Counted from the first letter of the stretch, positions 1 to 8,522 are shown. The stretch: 64,000 nucleotides of DNA from Sphingobacterium thalpophilum (GCF_038396785.1 NZ_CP151087.1:1302001-1366000); one strand, 5' to 3'. Translations and numbers: made by a program. The notes: generated by a model from the letters alone, not told the origin.

Positions 1-1
1 C

Positions 2-460
2 AATCCATTTTACAATCATGGACATTATTTGATTGCACATGATGGCGGATTCTTTGGTACAATGACTTCTTTTAATCGATTTACTGAGGACAAACTCTTT
101 GTCACTGTCCTTTCCAACAACGGCTACCCCGCCCATATCATCGGGTATGGACTGTCTGCGATTGCGCTGGGTAAAGAAGTAGAGCTTCCCTATAAACATT
201 ATCCCACCAAAATAGATACGACGCTGTACGATAACTATGCAGGTGAATATGGGAAAATACATATATTAAAAATTACAGGCAAACTCTACTATAACGATGC
301 GGATACTGAACTCATTCCCGAGTCTAAAACAAAATTTTTCAGGGCAGACGACAACGACAGAACAATCGAGTTTGTTAGAGACAAAACAGGAATTTACAAT
401 TCCCTTATTTTAACAAAAGGTGGCGTTAAGGAAGTTTTCCCAAGGACCAATAAAAATTAA
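2..460 (+). CDS. Serine hydrolase (beta-lactamase/PBP4*-like), C-terminal part
   Basis: The reading frame is open from base 2, so the gene starts outside the window and only about 152 C-terminal codons are seen. The stretch HDGGFFGTMTSF resembles the third conserved block (H-x-G) of class C beta-lactamase-like serine hydrolases, followed by the usual VTVLSNN strand. The last 90 residues look like the small C-terminal domain (YAGEYG.. to the stop) often attached to Bacteroidota members. The catalytic Ser-x-x-Lys and Tyr blocks would lie upstream and cannot be checked. A TTG at 29 is internal and not a likely start. Family assignment is good; substrate (peptidoglycan peptides, esters or lactams) is unknown. 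Confidence 0.7.
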   Translation, partial: NPFYNHGHYLIAHDGGFFGTMTSFNRFTEDKLFVTVLSNNGYPAHIIGYGLSAIALGKEVELPYKHYPTKIDTTLYDNYAGEYGKIHILKITGKLYYNDADTELIPESKTKFFRADDNDRTIEFVRDKTGIYNSLILTKGGVKEVFPRTNKN

Positions 461-550
461 TGAACCCATATGCATGCTTTTAGCATCAAATGTGTAATCG
501 ACTCTTTGAAACCTTAAAGAAAAAAATTAAATTACGCCCTTATCAGTCCA

Positions 551-727
551 GTGTTAAATAGTATACAAACTATCCTAAATTATAACATCGTGCAACAGAC
601 AGATCAAAATCCGGAGAAAGCTAAAAAGAGTCCTTTATTAAAGTCTTTTTTCGGATGCCTAGTGTTTATGGCAGCCTATCTCATCAGTTTTTTTATTTTT
701 GATGCAGGCAACAATGTGAAGCTGAAT
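551..727 (+). pseudogene. 5' part of a membrane-protein gene split by the IS4-type composite
   Basis: 59 codons from a GTG at 551 run without a stop up to the GCTGAAT target duplication, then enter the IS end. Residues about 33-51 form a hydrophobic segment (GCLVFMAAYLISFFIF). If the 728-3612 insert (IS pair plus one 7-bp copy) is removed, the frame joins exactly to 3613 and reads through to the stop at 4782, giving about 448 residues. The GTG start is uncertain; the frame is closed by a stop at 515-517 and no ATG lies between. I do not recognise the family. Confidence 0.6.
721..727. repeat. Target duplication, left copy (GCTGAAT)
   Basis: Seven bases GCTGAAT directly precede the left IS end; the same seven bases follow the right end of the second IS at 3606-3612. 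The inner IS ends (2079 onward, and before 2255) do not carry it. Confidence 0.85.
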
Positions 728-814
728 TCACATCTGTCCTAAATAAATTTTAGGATTGGATTTCTGTGGTACAGGCATAGCTTTTTTCATCATTTCGATA
801 TTGACCCCTATTTT

Positions 815-1990
815 TCAATCTGCAAAAATCTTTAGCTGTCCCTTTTTTCCTTTTATAGGCGGCCTGAGAAAGGGATCATCTATCCATTGCCAGATGTTTA
901 TTTTCACGAAGATATTCATTCTGATGAATGCGACCAGATTGGACAGGTTCCAGTCATATTTGGCCTTTTTTTGTAAGTATTTTAACAGTAATATGCCAAT
1001 GAGTGAAGTCCAGATCTGGATCATCACTGCATTTTCAGAAGTCCCTATGAATGTCGATACTTTTAAGCGCTGCTTTAGATGCTTGAAGAAGACTTCGATA
1101 TGCCAGCGTTGTTTATAGATGTTTGCCACCAAAGAAGCCTTCCACTTCGTATTATTGGTCAAAAAGTGGTACTCATTGCCAGTGGTGCTGTCCCAAAAGT
1201 GGATCAGGCGTAACGGTGTGGAATTGTATTTATTGCGGGCAGCACCGGATAGCTCAATGAGCTCATCCTTAAGGATGCCCTTTTCCTTAAGGGCATCGCT
1301 CTGGTAGGACTTGATAACGTTGTACTTCATGTTCACTTTACTCCTGGTAACAAAATAACAACCCCTGCTGTCCAAATCCCCAAGCCAGCTGTAATCCACG
1401 TAGCCACGGTCCACTACCACCACGCTTCCCTTGGAAAAACTGTAACTACCGGCTCGCTGGCTCTCATGTACTTTTCCATCGGTAATCTGCATAAAAACAG
1501 GTAGGCAGCCATCATAATCCAAGACAGTGTGCAGCTTTACGGCACCTTTGGTGCTGCGAAACTTTGCCCAGTCAAATACAGATAGACATAAGGGGATGAT
1601 GCTTGCATCCATCAGATATACTTTACGCTTTAGCTGACCAAGATCTTTGCGAAAATGGGTGTCCTTTTGCCAAAGCCTATCCAAAACAGAATAGTAAAGA
1701 TCTTTGAAAAGTTCATGGGTACGGTGTGTGTTGATATAGGATATATTAGACTTACTTGGAGCTCTTACTACACCTAAGTGGTTCAGATTACCAGTGGTAC
1801 TGCGCAGACCGTTACTAATATCACGGACCGAATCTGCCGAGGAAAAATGACAGAAAAGCATACTGACTAGATGCGTCCAGCTGTTGATCCCTTTCTGATG
1901 TTTGTCACTTTTGTGCTTTGAAACCAAATCTTTGAATAATTCGCGGTCGATAAGAGATAAAATCTGACTAAAAACATTTAAATTTATCAT
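815..1990 (-). CDS. IS4-family DDE transposase, copy 1
   Basis: 391-residue transposase. The DDE triad is visible: the first Asp in LMDASIIPL, the second in VVVDRGYVDY, and the C-terminal signature Y-x2-R-x3-E-x6-K in YKQRWHIEVFFKHLKQ, typical of the IS4 family. The N-terminal ~75 residues resemble the helical leader (DUF4372-like) of Bacteroidota IS4 transposases. It cuts and rejoins its IS ends. The gene is full length and looks intact. The ATG lies at the edge of an inverted repeat (1989-2052) that could hide the start in read-through transcripts. It differs from copy 2 at only a few residues (near 224-232 and 251). Confidence 0.9.
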   Translation of the reverse strand: MINLNVFSQILSLIDRELFKDLVSKHKSDKHQKGINSWTHLVSMLFCHFSSADSVRDISNGLRSTTGNLNHLGVVRAPSKSNISYINTHRTHELFKDLYYSVLDRLWQKDTHFRKDLGQLKRKVYLMDASIIPLCLSVFDWAKFRSTKGAVKLHTVLDYDGCLPVFMQITDGKVHESQRAGSYSFSKGSVVVVDRGYVDYSWLGDLDSRGCYFVTRSKVNMKYNVIKSYQSDALKEKGILKDELIELSGAARNKYNSTPLRLIHFWDSTTGNEYHFLTNNTKWKASLVANIYKQRWHIEVFFKHLKQRLKVSTFIGTSENAVMIQIWTSLIGILLLKYLQKKAKYDWNLSNLVAFIRMNIFVKINIWQWIDDPFLRPPIKGKKGQLKIFAD

Positions 1991-2052
1991 GGCGGTGTGT
2001 TATAATTTTGTGATTTAAATATAGCGATCTCGCTATATCAAAACACCGCCAT
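1989..2052 (-). promoter_or_regulatory. Nested inverted repeat over the transposase start (copy 1)
   Basis: Outer arms 1989-1998 (ATGGCGGTGT) and 2043-2052 (ACACCGCCAT) pair over 10 bp; an inner 8-bp hairpin TATAGCGA/TCGCTATA sits at 2020-2037. On a transcript entering from outside the IS, the second outer arm covers the start-codon region. IS10 and IS50 are known to use this kind of occlusion; here it is inferred. Confidence 0.6.
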
Positions 2053-2078
2053 TTTTTAAACGTTTAGGACGCAAGTGA

Positions 2079-2254
2079 ATATTTACAGTCATAGTTTTTT
2101 TGTAGATACAACTATTTCTTCGCTATTAATAAAGCCGTTTTTGGCCCCATTATTTGTAGGTACATAGTTGTTTAGAAAAAATCAATTATAGATCTAATTA
2201 TATAGGATAAATATGCGTATTAATATTTGAAAAATTGATAATATAGTTTCTAAA
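2079..2254. other. 176-bp AT-rich spacer between the IS copies
   Basis: No ORF, RNA gene or terminator is recognisable. It contains two related words (TTGTAGATACAACTA and TTGTAGGTACATAGTTG) about 50 bp apart. Because neither flank carries the GCTGAAT duplication, the spacer is probably foreign to this locus. Confidence 0.5.
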
Positions 2255-2341
2255 TCACATCTGTCCTAAATAAATTTTAGGATTGGATTTCTGTGGTACA
2301 GGCATAGCTTTTTTCATCATTTCGATATTGACCCCTATTTT

Positions 2342-3517
2342 TCAATCTGCGAAGATCTTTAGCTGTCCCTTTTTTCCTTTTATAGGCGGCCTGAGAAAGG
2401 GATCATCTATCCATTGCCAGATGTTTATCTTCACGAAGATATTCATTCTGATGAATGCGACCAGATTGGACAGGTTCCAGTCATATTTGGCCTTTTTTTG
2501 TAAATATTTTAACAGTAATATGCCAATGAGTGAAGTCCAGATCTGGATCATCACTGCATTTTCAGAAGTCCCTATGAATGTCGATACTTTTAAGCGCTGC
2601 TTTAGATGCTTGAAGAAGACTTCGATATGCCAGCGTTGTTTATAGATGTTTGCCACCAAAGAAGCCTTCCACTTCGTATTATTGGTCAAAAAGTGGTACT
2701 CATTGCCAGTGGTGCTGTCCCAAAAGTGGATCAGGCGTAACGGTGTGGAATTGTATTTATTGCAGGCAGCACCGGATAGCTCAATGAGCTCATCCTTAAG
2801 GATCCCCTTTTCCATGAGTGCTTCACTCTGATAGGACTTGATAACCTTGTACTTCATATTAACTTTACTCCTGGTAACGAAATAACACCCCCTGCTGTCC
2901 AAATCCCCAAGCCAGCTGTAATCCACGTAGCCACGGTCCACTACCACCACGCTTCCCTTGGAAAAACTGTAACTACCGGCACGCTGGCTCTCATGTACTT
3001 TTCCATCGGTAATCTGCATAAAAACAGGTAGGCAGCCATCATAATCCAAGACAGTGTGCAGCTTTACGGCACCTTTGGTGCTGCGAAACTTTGCCCAGTC
3101 AAATACAGATAGACATAAGGGGATGATGCTTGCATCCATCAGATATACTTTACGCTTTAGCTGACCAAGATCTTTGCGAAAATGGGTGTCCTTTTGCCAA
3201 AGCCTATCCAAAACAGAATAGTAAAGATCTTTGAAAAGTTCATGGGTACGGTGTGTGTTGATATAGGATATATTAGACTTACTTGGAGCTCTTACTACAC
3301 CTAAGTGGTTCAGATTACCAGTGGTACTGCGTAGACCGTTACTAATATCACGGACCGAATCTGCCGAGGAAAAATGACAGAAAAGCATACTGACTAGATG
3401 CGTCCAGCTGTTGATCCCTTTCTGGTGTTTATCACTTTTGTGCTTTGAAACCAAATCTTTGAATAATTCGCGGTCGATAAGAGATAAAATCTGACTAAAA
3501 ACATTTAAATTTATCAT
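2342..3517 (-). CDS. IS4-family DDE transposase, copy 2
   Basis: 391-residue transposase, nearly identical to the copy at 815-1990, with the same DDE triad (DASIIPL; DRGYVDY; E of the Y-R-E-K signature near the C-terminus). It is intact and probably functional. Substitutions relative to copy 1 cluster around residues 224-252 (for example N to K, D to E, K to M, R to C), matching the divergent DNA patch. The gene product would act on the ends of either copy and could move the whole pair together. No accessory gene is carried with it. Confidence 0.9.
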   Translation of the reverse strand: MINLNVFSQILSLIDRELFKDLVSKHKSDKHQKGINSWTHLVSMLFCHFSSADSVRDISNGLRSTTGNLNHLGVVRAPSKSNISYINTHRTHELFKDLYYSVLDRLWQKDTHFRKDLGQLKRKVYLMDASIIPLCLSVFDWAKFRSTKGAVKLHTVLDYDGCLPVFMQITDGKVHESQRAGSYSFSKGSVVVVDRGYVDYSWLGDLDSRGCYFVTRSKVNMKYKVIKSYQSEALMEKGILKDELIELSGAACNKYNSTPLRLIHFWDSTTGNEYHFLTNNTKWKASLVANIYKQRWHIEVFFKHLKQRLKVSTFIGTSENAVMIQIWTSLIGILLLKYLQKKAKYDWNLSNLVAFIRMNIFVKINIWQWIDDPFLRPPIKGKKGQLKIFAD

Positions 3518-3578
3518 GGCGGTGTGTTATAATTTTGCAATTTAAATATAGCAACTTTGCTATATCCAAACACCGCCA
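3517..3578 (-). promoter_or_regulatory. Nested inverted repeat over the transposase start (copy 2)
   Basis: Outer arms 3517-3525 (TGGCGGTGT) and 3570-3578 (ACACCGCCA); inner hairpin TATAGCAA/TTGCTATA at 3547-3564. The inner stem differs from copy 1 (GCGA/TCGC) by a change on both arms that keeps pairing, which supports a selected hairpin. Confidence 0.6.
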
Positions 3579-3605
3579 CTTTTTAAACGTTTAGGACGCA
3601 AGTGA

Positions 3606-3612
3606 GCTGAAT
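3606..3612. repeat. Target duplication, right copy (GCTGAAT)
   Basis: Matches 721-727 exactly and follows the right IS end directly. Confidence 0.85.
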
Positions 3613-4782
3613 TATATTATTTTTTCGCCGCTTGCATTTATACTGAGCTGGGTATTTTGCTATTTCTATCTGCTGTTAAAAGATACCAGTACTTTGAAAT
3701 ATTATCTACTGGGATGTATGCTGATAGCAGGTACAATTATATATACAAATGGTATTTTTGATATCGATATTAGGATTCAAAACTTCTTTCACTCGTCGAC
3801 ACTCCCGAAAAAATACGGGCAATATCTCGATATCAATAACACCAAAAATAGATTTGGACGACATGAAATCATTCTTTTCAAGGCGAGTAGTAATCCTATT
3901 GATCAGTTTTTGACAAAGAACAACGAATTAATCATCCATAGTTTGAGCAAGGCTAAAAACGCTAACGATACAGAACCAACCATCCATATGTTTTATAAAT
4001 TGGACAAAAACGGCAAGCAGATCGATCAATATTCTTACACACAGGATGAAGATAAGGATACAGAGATTCTTTTCGAGGGCTATCTGATCAACATAGGAAA
4101 ACATTACTTTCGTACCTGGCCATTAGATGGTGATACCACAAAAAACAGCACTGAAATACGCAATGCCGATCTCAACTGGACTGCGGATCAACAACGCCAA
4201 CAACTAGATGATATCGATCGTATAGCACAGTATTTTCTTTCTGAACGAATCTATGATTTCGAACACAGCAATTCGAAAAGCTACTCAAAAAAAACGTATT
4301 TCATGGACGGTAAATGGCATATATTCTGTGAAAATATATCGGATGATGGTAATTTAAATCTGCAAACTGTGTCTAGAGGGCGTACAGTAAATGACCTTTT
4401 CGGACACTGGGACAAGAATGAATGGGTCACGAATCATTCCCCCGCCAATATTCAATCGGTTTATTACCAAAAAATCAGGCGTATTCGCAATCGACAGGAT
4501 GTGAACAGCGGAAAATATGAGCAAGGCGATCGTTGGCAAGGTTGCCTTTTCTCACACCTTGTTGTCGAAAACGACACCTTAAAATTTAAAGATCATTTAT
4601 ATCTTGATGAGGAGTGGCATTGGTCTCAGATTGAAATCAATGGTAAGAATATTGGAGCGCTGACTTTTGAGGATACGGAACAATTTCATAACTATGGTTA
4701 CTACTCAAATGCGGCTTTAAATTACAAGCTTTTCACCAGTCGACGCAATAGGCTTTATTTGATTAAAAGAATAGATCCTTAG
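3613..4782 (+). pseudogene. 3' part of the membrane-protein gene split by the IS pair
   Basis: This is the continuation of the frame begun at 551: TAT ATT ATT TTT reads YIIFSPLAFILSWVFCYFYLL, a second hydrophobic segment, then a third (YYLLGCMLIAGTIIY) before a soluble domain of about 340 residues rich in Asn, Asp, Lys and aromatic residues. A TTG at 3694 could in theory restart translation but would lose the first two membrane segments. The soluble part probably lies on one side of the inner membrane. No known domain is recognised. The body carries no stop or frameshift, so the interruption looks recent. Confidence 0.6.
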
Positions 4783-4955
4783 CTTCATCCAGATAAATTA
4801 GGAAAAATAATAAGCAGACGAAATGCGGACTTGCTTTTTGCTATCCAAAATAATGACTATATTACATGAAATGAATTTTTGTAGAAATACATCCAATTTG
4901 ATAGCCATTGGATCCTAGTGAAAATAAAATTCTGATATAGAAGGAAATAAAGCAT

Positions 4956-6014
4956 ATGAACAAAAGATATTTTTTCTACTTCATCCTCATTATCACCTTG
5001 TTCGCCTCGTGTGGTCTTATTCATAACCTTCCTGATTCGGCATCTCCCAATACTGGTGTAGATCCCAATTTATGGTATTCATTTGTGGATCAGAATGGAA
5101 ATTTCTACCCCGATAATTGGAAGAAAAGTTATGGCATCCCCTCGAATAAAGCTGCTAGAGACCCTTATTCACTGATGAAGATTGCCACCGACAGAGGCGA
5201 CCGCGAACAGTTACTTGCTTTTGAACGCGGTAACATGCTGCGTCTGTCAAAACGCATTGCACCAAAAAAACGTGTGTTCATTTTAGTTCATGGCTTTAAT
5301 GCCGATGAAGAATCCGTTGTAAAACAATATAAATATATTGCCGATCATATCGTTACAAATCCCAAAACCGACGAAATTATTCGCTTTTATTGGGATGGTT
5401 TACGATCAACCTCTCCGTTTCGATCTGCAAAAAACTGGTTTTCCGCAGCCTCCTTTAGCCAGATGGCCGGTGAATTTGGATTGAGACGTATACTGAATAA
5501 TATGGCCGATAAAGATGTCTTCATTATCTCTCACAGTCGTGGAGCATCTGTGGTGATGAGTGCTATTTCGAATCCGGAATACAACAGTTCTTTTTCCGCT
5601 CAGGCCAAAGACATTCATAAGGTCGATATCGAGCGGGCAAAACCTTTATTGGAAAACAAAAACAGGATTACCTGTATTATGTTGGCGCCAGCCATAGGGC
5701 TTTCCGAATTTCAGTATACCGATACAACAACTAACACCAAAAAATTTGTGGAACTGAGCTCCCAGGTTAAGAAAATACATATCACCATAAATGGTACGGA
5801 TAAGATGTTGAAGAAGTTTTTTGGATTCTTATCGAATAAACTTAATCCAACAGATCTGGGATATAAAGAGGAAAGTTTTAACGCACTTAAGAAAAATTAT
5901 ACCATCTTTTCGATGACTGATTTCACAGGAATGTCAAGCCATGACTTTAGTCGTTATATCCGAGATCCCAAATTCAAACAGATGCTTCGGGAGGAATCCA
6001 TCCAAGTACAATAA
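4956..6014 (+). CDS. Alpha/beta-hydrolase lipoprotein
   Basis: 352 residues. The N-terminus is a lipoprotein signal (hydrophobic residues 7-17, FASC with Cys19), so the protein is likely anchored in a membrane facing the periplasm or outside. The central part has the alpha/beta-hydrolase layout: VFILVHGFNADEE (HG oxyanion motif) and the nucleophile elbow ISHSRGAS (G-x-S-x-G-like, with His in the first Gly place), as in DUF900-type hydrolases. An acid and a C-terminal His (SSHDFSRY) could complete the triad. AAGGAAATAAAG precedes the ATG. It is a single-gene unit convergent with the polyketide operon. The substrate is unknown; esterase, lipase or thioesterase are all possible. Confidence 0.7.
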   Translation: MNKRYFFYFILIITLFASCGLIHNLPDSASPNTGVDPNLWYSFVDQNGNFYPDNWKKSYGIPSNKAARDPYSLMKIATDRGDREQLLAFERGNMLRLSKRIAPKKRVFILVHGFNADEESVVKQYKYIADHIVTNPKTDEIIRFYWDGLRSTSPFRSAKNWFSAASFSQMAGEFGLRRILNNMADKDVFIISHSRGASVVMSAISNPEYNSSFSAQAKDIHKVDIERAKPLLENKNRITCIMLAPAIGLSEFQYTDTTTNTKKFVELSSQVKKIHITINGTDKMLKKFFGFLSNKLNPTDLGYKEESFNALKKNYTIFSMTDFTGMSSHDFSRYIRDPKFKQMLREESIQVQ

Positions 6015-6031
6015 GATGGTCGCTCGTCTAA

Positions 6032-6544
6032 TTAAGTCAATAGGCTATGAATCGAAACTATTCGCTCAAAACGGCCATGGTTACTTACGGAAACAGGCAA
6101 GCGCCTCTTCCCATCCCTCAGAACGAGGCTTGGAACTCCGAGAGAATCTTTAATAATTCCATCTCTTTTGATTTCAACAATATCGTCCAAATGAACTAAT
6201 TCGCCAGCTGCTACGCTATGTATAAAATCAGGGGAAACGATGGTCTTCGTATAATACCTTTTTCCTTCGCAGATGACTTCTCCCCTCGCCTTGCAAGCAG
6301 TTCGTTCAATAACTGAACACCGCAATTTTAAAGGAATGTACTTTCTGATTCCTGTCTGTCTATTCCATATTTTATAGGCAGCCTCTTTCATACTCCATAA
6401 GAGCCAAACAACAATTTCGGGGTCTGGACTGTTCACAATCAACAGTTGTTCCTGCTCATTAAATAGTTTTGAAAGAAAACCTCTACGTCTCCAATTACTC
6501 TCTTTTCTGGACTGAACCAGATCGATAATGTCATTACCAATCAT
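6032..6544 (-). CDS. 4'-phosphopantetheinyl transferase (AcpS-type)
   Basis: 170 residues. GNDIIDL at residues 3-9 carries the first Mg-binding Asp and WSMKEAAYK near residue 50-58 is the second signature of the phosphopantetheinyl transferase superfamily. The enzyme moves the phosphopantetheine arm from CoA onto the Ser of a carrier protein. It is the last gene of the type III PKS operon; its ATG overlaps the stop of the ACP gene (ATGA, 6541-6544). The natural target is therefore the operon's own ACP (Ser41). Length is between AcpS (~125) and Sfp (~230). Good confidence in family; specificity is inferred from context. Confidence 0.85.
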   Translation of the reverse strand: MIGNDIIDLVQSRKESNWRRRGFLSKLFNEQEQLLIVNSPDPEIVVWLLWSMKEAAYKIWNRQTGIRKYIPLKLRCSVIERTACKARGEVICEGKRYYTKTIVSPDFIHSVAAGELVHLDDIVEIKRDGIIKDSLGVPSLVLRDGKRRLPVSVSNHGRFERIVSIHSLLT

Positions 6545-6795
6545 TTTTCTTGTAACTTGCTTTCGATTATTTCGACTGCGGCTCCTATATTAAGCATACG
6601 CTCCATATCAGAATTTTCAATAACGATCCCAAATTGATCTTCGATATCCAGTACAATATCGACCAAATTGGCTGAATTAATTTGTAGATCACGCATAAAA
6701 TCAGTCTCTTCAGTAAGCTTTCCGAAAGCTTCTTCGTTTGTTGTGTAGGGTGCTATAATTGGTTTTAAAGCACCGATCAATTCTTCTCTCTTCAT
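6541..6795 (-). CDS. Acyl carrier protein
   Basis: 84 residues from the ATG at 6795. The phosphopantetheine attachment site is Ser41 in DLQINSANLVDIV, a variant of the usual DSL motif (here N-S-A); the following DIEDQFGI.I is the typical helix II/III acidic face. A TTG at 6810 would add five residues and overlap the ketosynthase stop, so the ATG is preferred. It carries growing acyl chains between the ketosynthase, dehydratase and the type III PKS. The non-DSL site sets it apart from a housekeeping AcpP. Confidence 0.85.
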   Translation of the reverse strand: MKREELIGALKPIIAPYTTNEEAFGKLTEETDFMRDLQINSANLVDIVLDIEDQFGIVIENSDMERMLNIGAAVEIIESKLQEK

Positions 6796-6799
6796 AAAT

Positions 6800-8071
6800 T
6801 TAGTTATCAAATTTTTTAAATATTAAACAGGCATTTACATCTCCAAACCCGAAACTTGCCTTGGCTATAATTTGGGGTTTGACATCAATTTGATGTATTG
6901 ATACTCTTGATGGATCTATCAGTGCTGCGATCTCGGGATGTAAATCAGTACAATTACTGTTTCCGAATAAAAATCCATGAAATAACTGCAAAACTGTGGC
7001 CACGCATTCTATGCTACCTGCCGCGCTGAGACAATGCCCAGTCATTCCTTTTAGCGAATTTATCCATGGAAAATCTTTCCCTTTACGCCCAAGTGCCTCG
7101 GTCCAGTTTTCTATTTCAAAAGCATCTTTGGCTGTTGCCGTTAGATGACCGTTTATAGCATCGACATCCCATTTGGAGACGCCCGAATTGTTTAGGGCCT
7201 CTTGAATGCAACGGCGTACAGCATCAGCGTTTGGAGCTGTCATACTGCCTGTTCCCCGTTGTCCTCCAGAGTTTACTTGGCCGCCCAATAACTCGCCATA
7301 TATAACGGCATTGCGTGCTAAGGCACTTTCCAAATCTTCCAGTAATAGGGCTCCAGCCCCACTACCCGGGACGAACCCTGCGGCTGTTGCACTCATTGGG
7401 CGCGACCCTTCCGCAGGGCGGTCATTATATTGCGAACTACAGACACGTAGTGCATCAAAACCGCCCCAAATATAAGGCCCATTATCTCCAGTACTGCCTG
7501 CCAGCATGCGTTTTGCTCTTCCGGACCGAATCCGGTCATATGCCATTAGAATTGCTTCAGTCCCAGTAGCACAGGCCGAGGAATTGGTGGTCACCTGATT
7601 TCCGAGGCCTAGTTTCCCGCCTAAATATGCACTGACACCACTGTTCATTGTTTGCGCCACAACTGTACTACCTAGTCTGCGGGTTTGTAGCTCATCAATT
7701 TTATAAATACTCTCGCGAAACTTATCAATACCTGATGTACCTGAACCAAAGACTGTTCCGCTATCCCAATCGGGGGCCGAATTTACGGCAATAGGAAGAC
7801 CTGCATTTGTCCAGGCCTCCATTCCAGCAATGACTCCGTACAAGATGCCTGTACTATTAAAACCTCTAAGCTCAAGTTCAGTGAAATATTGCCTTTTAAG
7901 ATCATCTGATATTTGCGGCATTCCAGCAATCTGGCAGGAAAACTGTAGTTTTTCCAGCTGTTCATCATGTCTAATACCCGAAACGCCATCTTTGATGGCC
8001 TGAGTAAAGGCAGGCACCCCCACTCCATTGGGCGCAACGACTCCTAGTCCAGTAATCACAACTCTCTTCAT
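6800..8071 (-). CDS. Beta-ketoacyl-ACP synthase (FabF-like KAS)
   Basis: 423 residues, thiolase fold. The C-H-H triad is visible: Cys167 in NSSACATG, His309 in NGHLTATAKD and His346 in KGMTGHCLSAAG. It would extend an ACP-bound acyl chain by two carbons using malonyl-ACP. The start ATG overlaps the dehydratase stop (ATGA, 8068-8071), so translation is coupled. Divergence from housekeeping FabF (for example NGHL where FabF has NAHG) and the neighbouring PKS point to a dedicated role in building the starter chain. A chain-length-factor reading is unlikely because the catalytic Cys is kept. Confidence 0.88.
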   Translation of the reverse strand: MKRVVITGLGVVAPNGVGVPAFTQAIKDGVSGIRHDEQLEKLQFSCQIAGMPQISDDLKRQYFTELELRGFNSTGILYGVIAGMEAWTNAGLPIAVNSAPDWDSGTVFGSGTSGIDKFRESIYKIDELQTRRLGSTVVAQTMNSGVSAYLGGKLGLGNQVTTNSSACATGTEAILMAYDRIRSGRAKRMLAGSTGDNGPYIWGGFDALRVCSSQYNDRPAEGSRPMSATAAGFVPGSGAGALLLEDLESALARNAVIYGELLGGQVNSGGQRGTGSMTAPNADAVRRCIQEALNNSGVSKWDVDAINGHLTATAKDAFEIENWTEALGRKGKDFPWINSLKGMTGHCLSAAGSIECVATVLQLFHGFLFGNSNCTDLHPEIAALIDPSRVSIHQIDVKPQIIAKASFGFGDVNACLIFKKFDN

Positions 8072-8505
8072 AACTCCTCCGTCATCATGCCTGCCAATAT
8101 CCCTTTACAAACTTCCTGTCCGGCTTCATTCTTCATCGTAACGGCACACTTTAGTTTGCCAAACCTAAAATATATTTTTTTTGAAAACACGGTGACTTTC
8201 TCCTTTGGATATACTGGTTTTAAAAACTGTATTTCAGTAGAAGTCAACGCAATAGACGAGCCTTGCATTAAGTCTTTATTGAGCAGAAAGATTCCCAAAC
8301 AGGCCAGACCTATTTGAGCCATCGTTTCGATCAGAATAACTCCCGGGGTAATCGCTCTATCATAAAAATGGCCGCGATAAAAGTCCAGATCTTCATCAAA
8401 AGTATAGGTACCTGCAACACCTTCGTCATCGACATGAATCAACTCATCGACAAATAAAAATGGGGCCCTGTAGGGCAATTTCGCTAGTATAGCATTCAAT
8501 TCCAT
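8068..8505 (-). CDS. 3-hydroxyacyl-ACP dehydratase (FabZ/FabA-like hotdog)
   Basis: 145 residues, single hotdog domain. FYRGHFYDRAITPGVILIE holds the catalytic His and, further on, the acidic residue of the central helix (MAQIGLACLG). It removes water from 3-hydroxyacyl-ACP to give a 2-enoyl chain. It lies 17 bp after the PKS stop and overlaps the ketosynthase start. With the ketosynthase and ACP it forms a partial fatty-acid set that lacks its own keto- and enoyl-reductases, so those steps would be borrowed from primary metabolism or the chain could stay unsaturated. Confidence 0.85.
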   Translation of the reverse strand: MELNAILAKLPYRAPFLFVDELIHVDDEGVAGTYTFDEDLDFYRGHFYDRAITPGVILIETMAQIGLACLGIFLLNKDLMQGSSIALTSTEIQFLKPVYPKEKVTVFSKKIYFRFGKLKCAVTMKNEAGQEVCKGILAGMMTEEL

Positions 8506-8522
8506 GGTTCAAAATGAGTAAG

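Larger units (their letters stand above)
728..2078 (-). mobile_element. IS4-family insertion sequence, copy 1
   Basis: The 1351-bp element has imperfect terminal inverted repeats of about 16 bp: TCACATCTGTCCTAAA at the left and the complement of TTTAGGACGCAAGTGA at the right (13 of 16 match). It holds one transposase gene on the minus strand. A nested inverted repeat lies between the right end and the transposase start. It has the same length as copy 2. Confidence 0.85.
728..3605. mobile_element. Composite-like unit: two IS4-type copies flanking a 176-bp spacer
   Basis: Two 1351-bp copies of the same IS lie in direct orientation, separated by an AT-rich 176-bp stretch (2079-2254) in which I see no gene. 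Only the outermost ends share a target duplication (GCTGAAT). This indicates that the pair entered as one unit, or arose by recombination between two separate insertions. The unit splits the gene 551-4782. Confidence 0.75.
2255..3605 (-). mobile_element. IS4-family insertion sequence, copy 2
   Basis: Same 1351-bp length, ends and orientation as copy 1. About 13 of some 29 nucleotide differences between the copies fall in one 125-bp patch (2764-2888, matching 1237-1361). The nested inverted repeat is kept, with paired changes in the inner hairpin. Confidence 0.85.

Noticed and set aside
756..1307. Plus-strand ORFs of 120 and 62 codons inside the first IS (and the equal pair at 2283-2831)
   Set aside because: They are antisense shadows of the transposase gene, with the same sequence in both copies and no protein-like features of their own.
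7206..7569. Plus-strand ORFs inside the ketosynthase gene
   Set aside because: Antisense to a strongly supported gene; no motif and no promoter.
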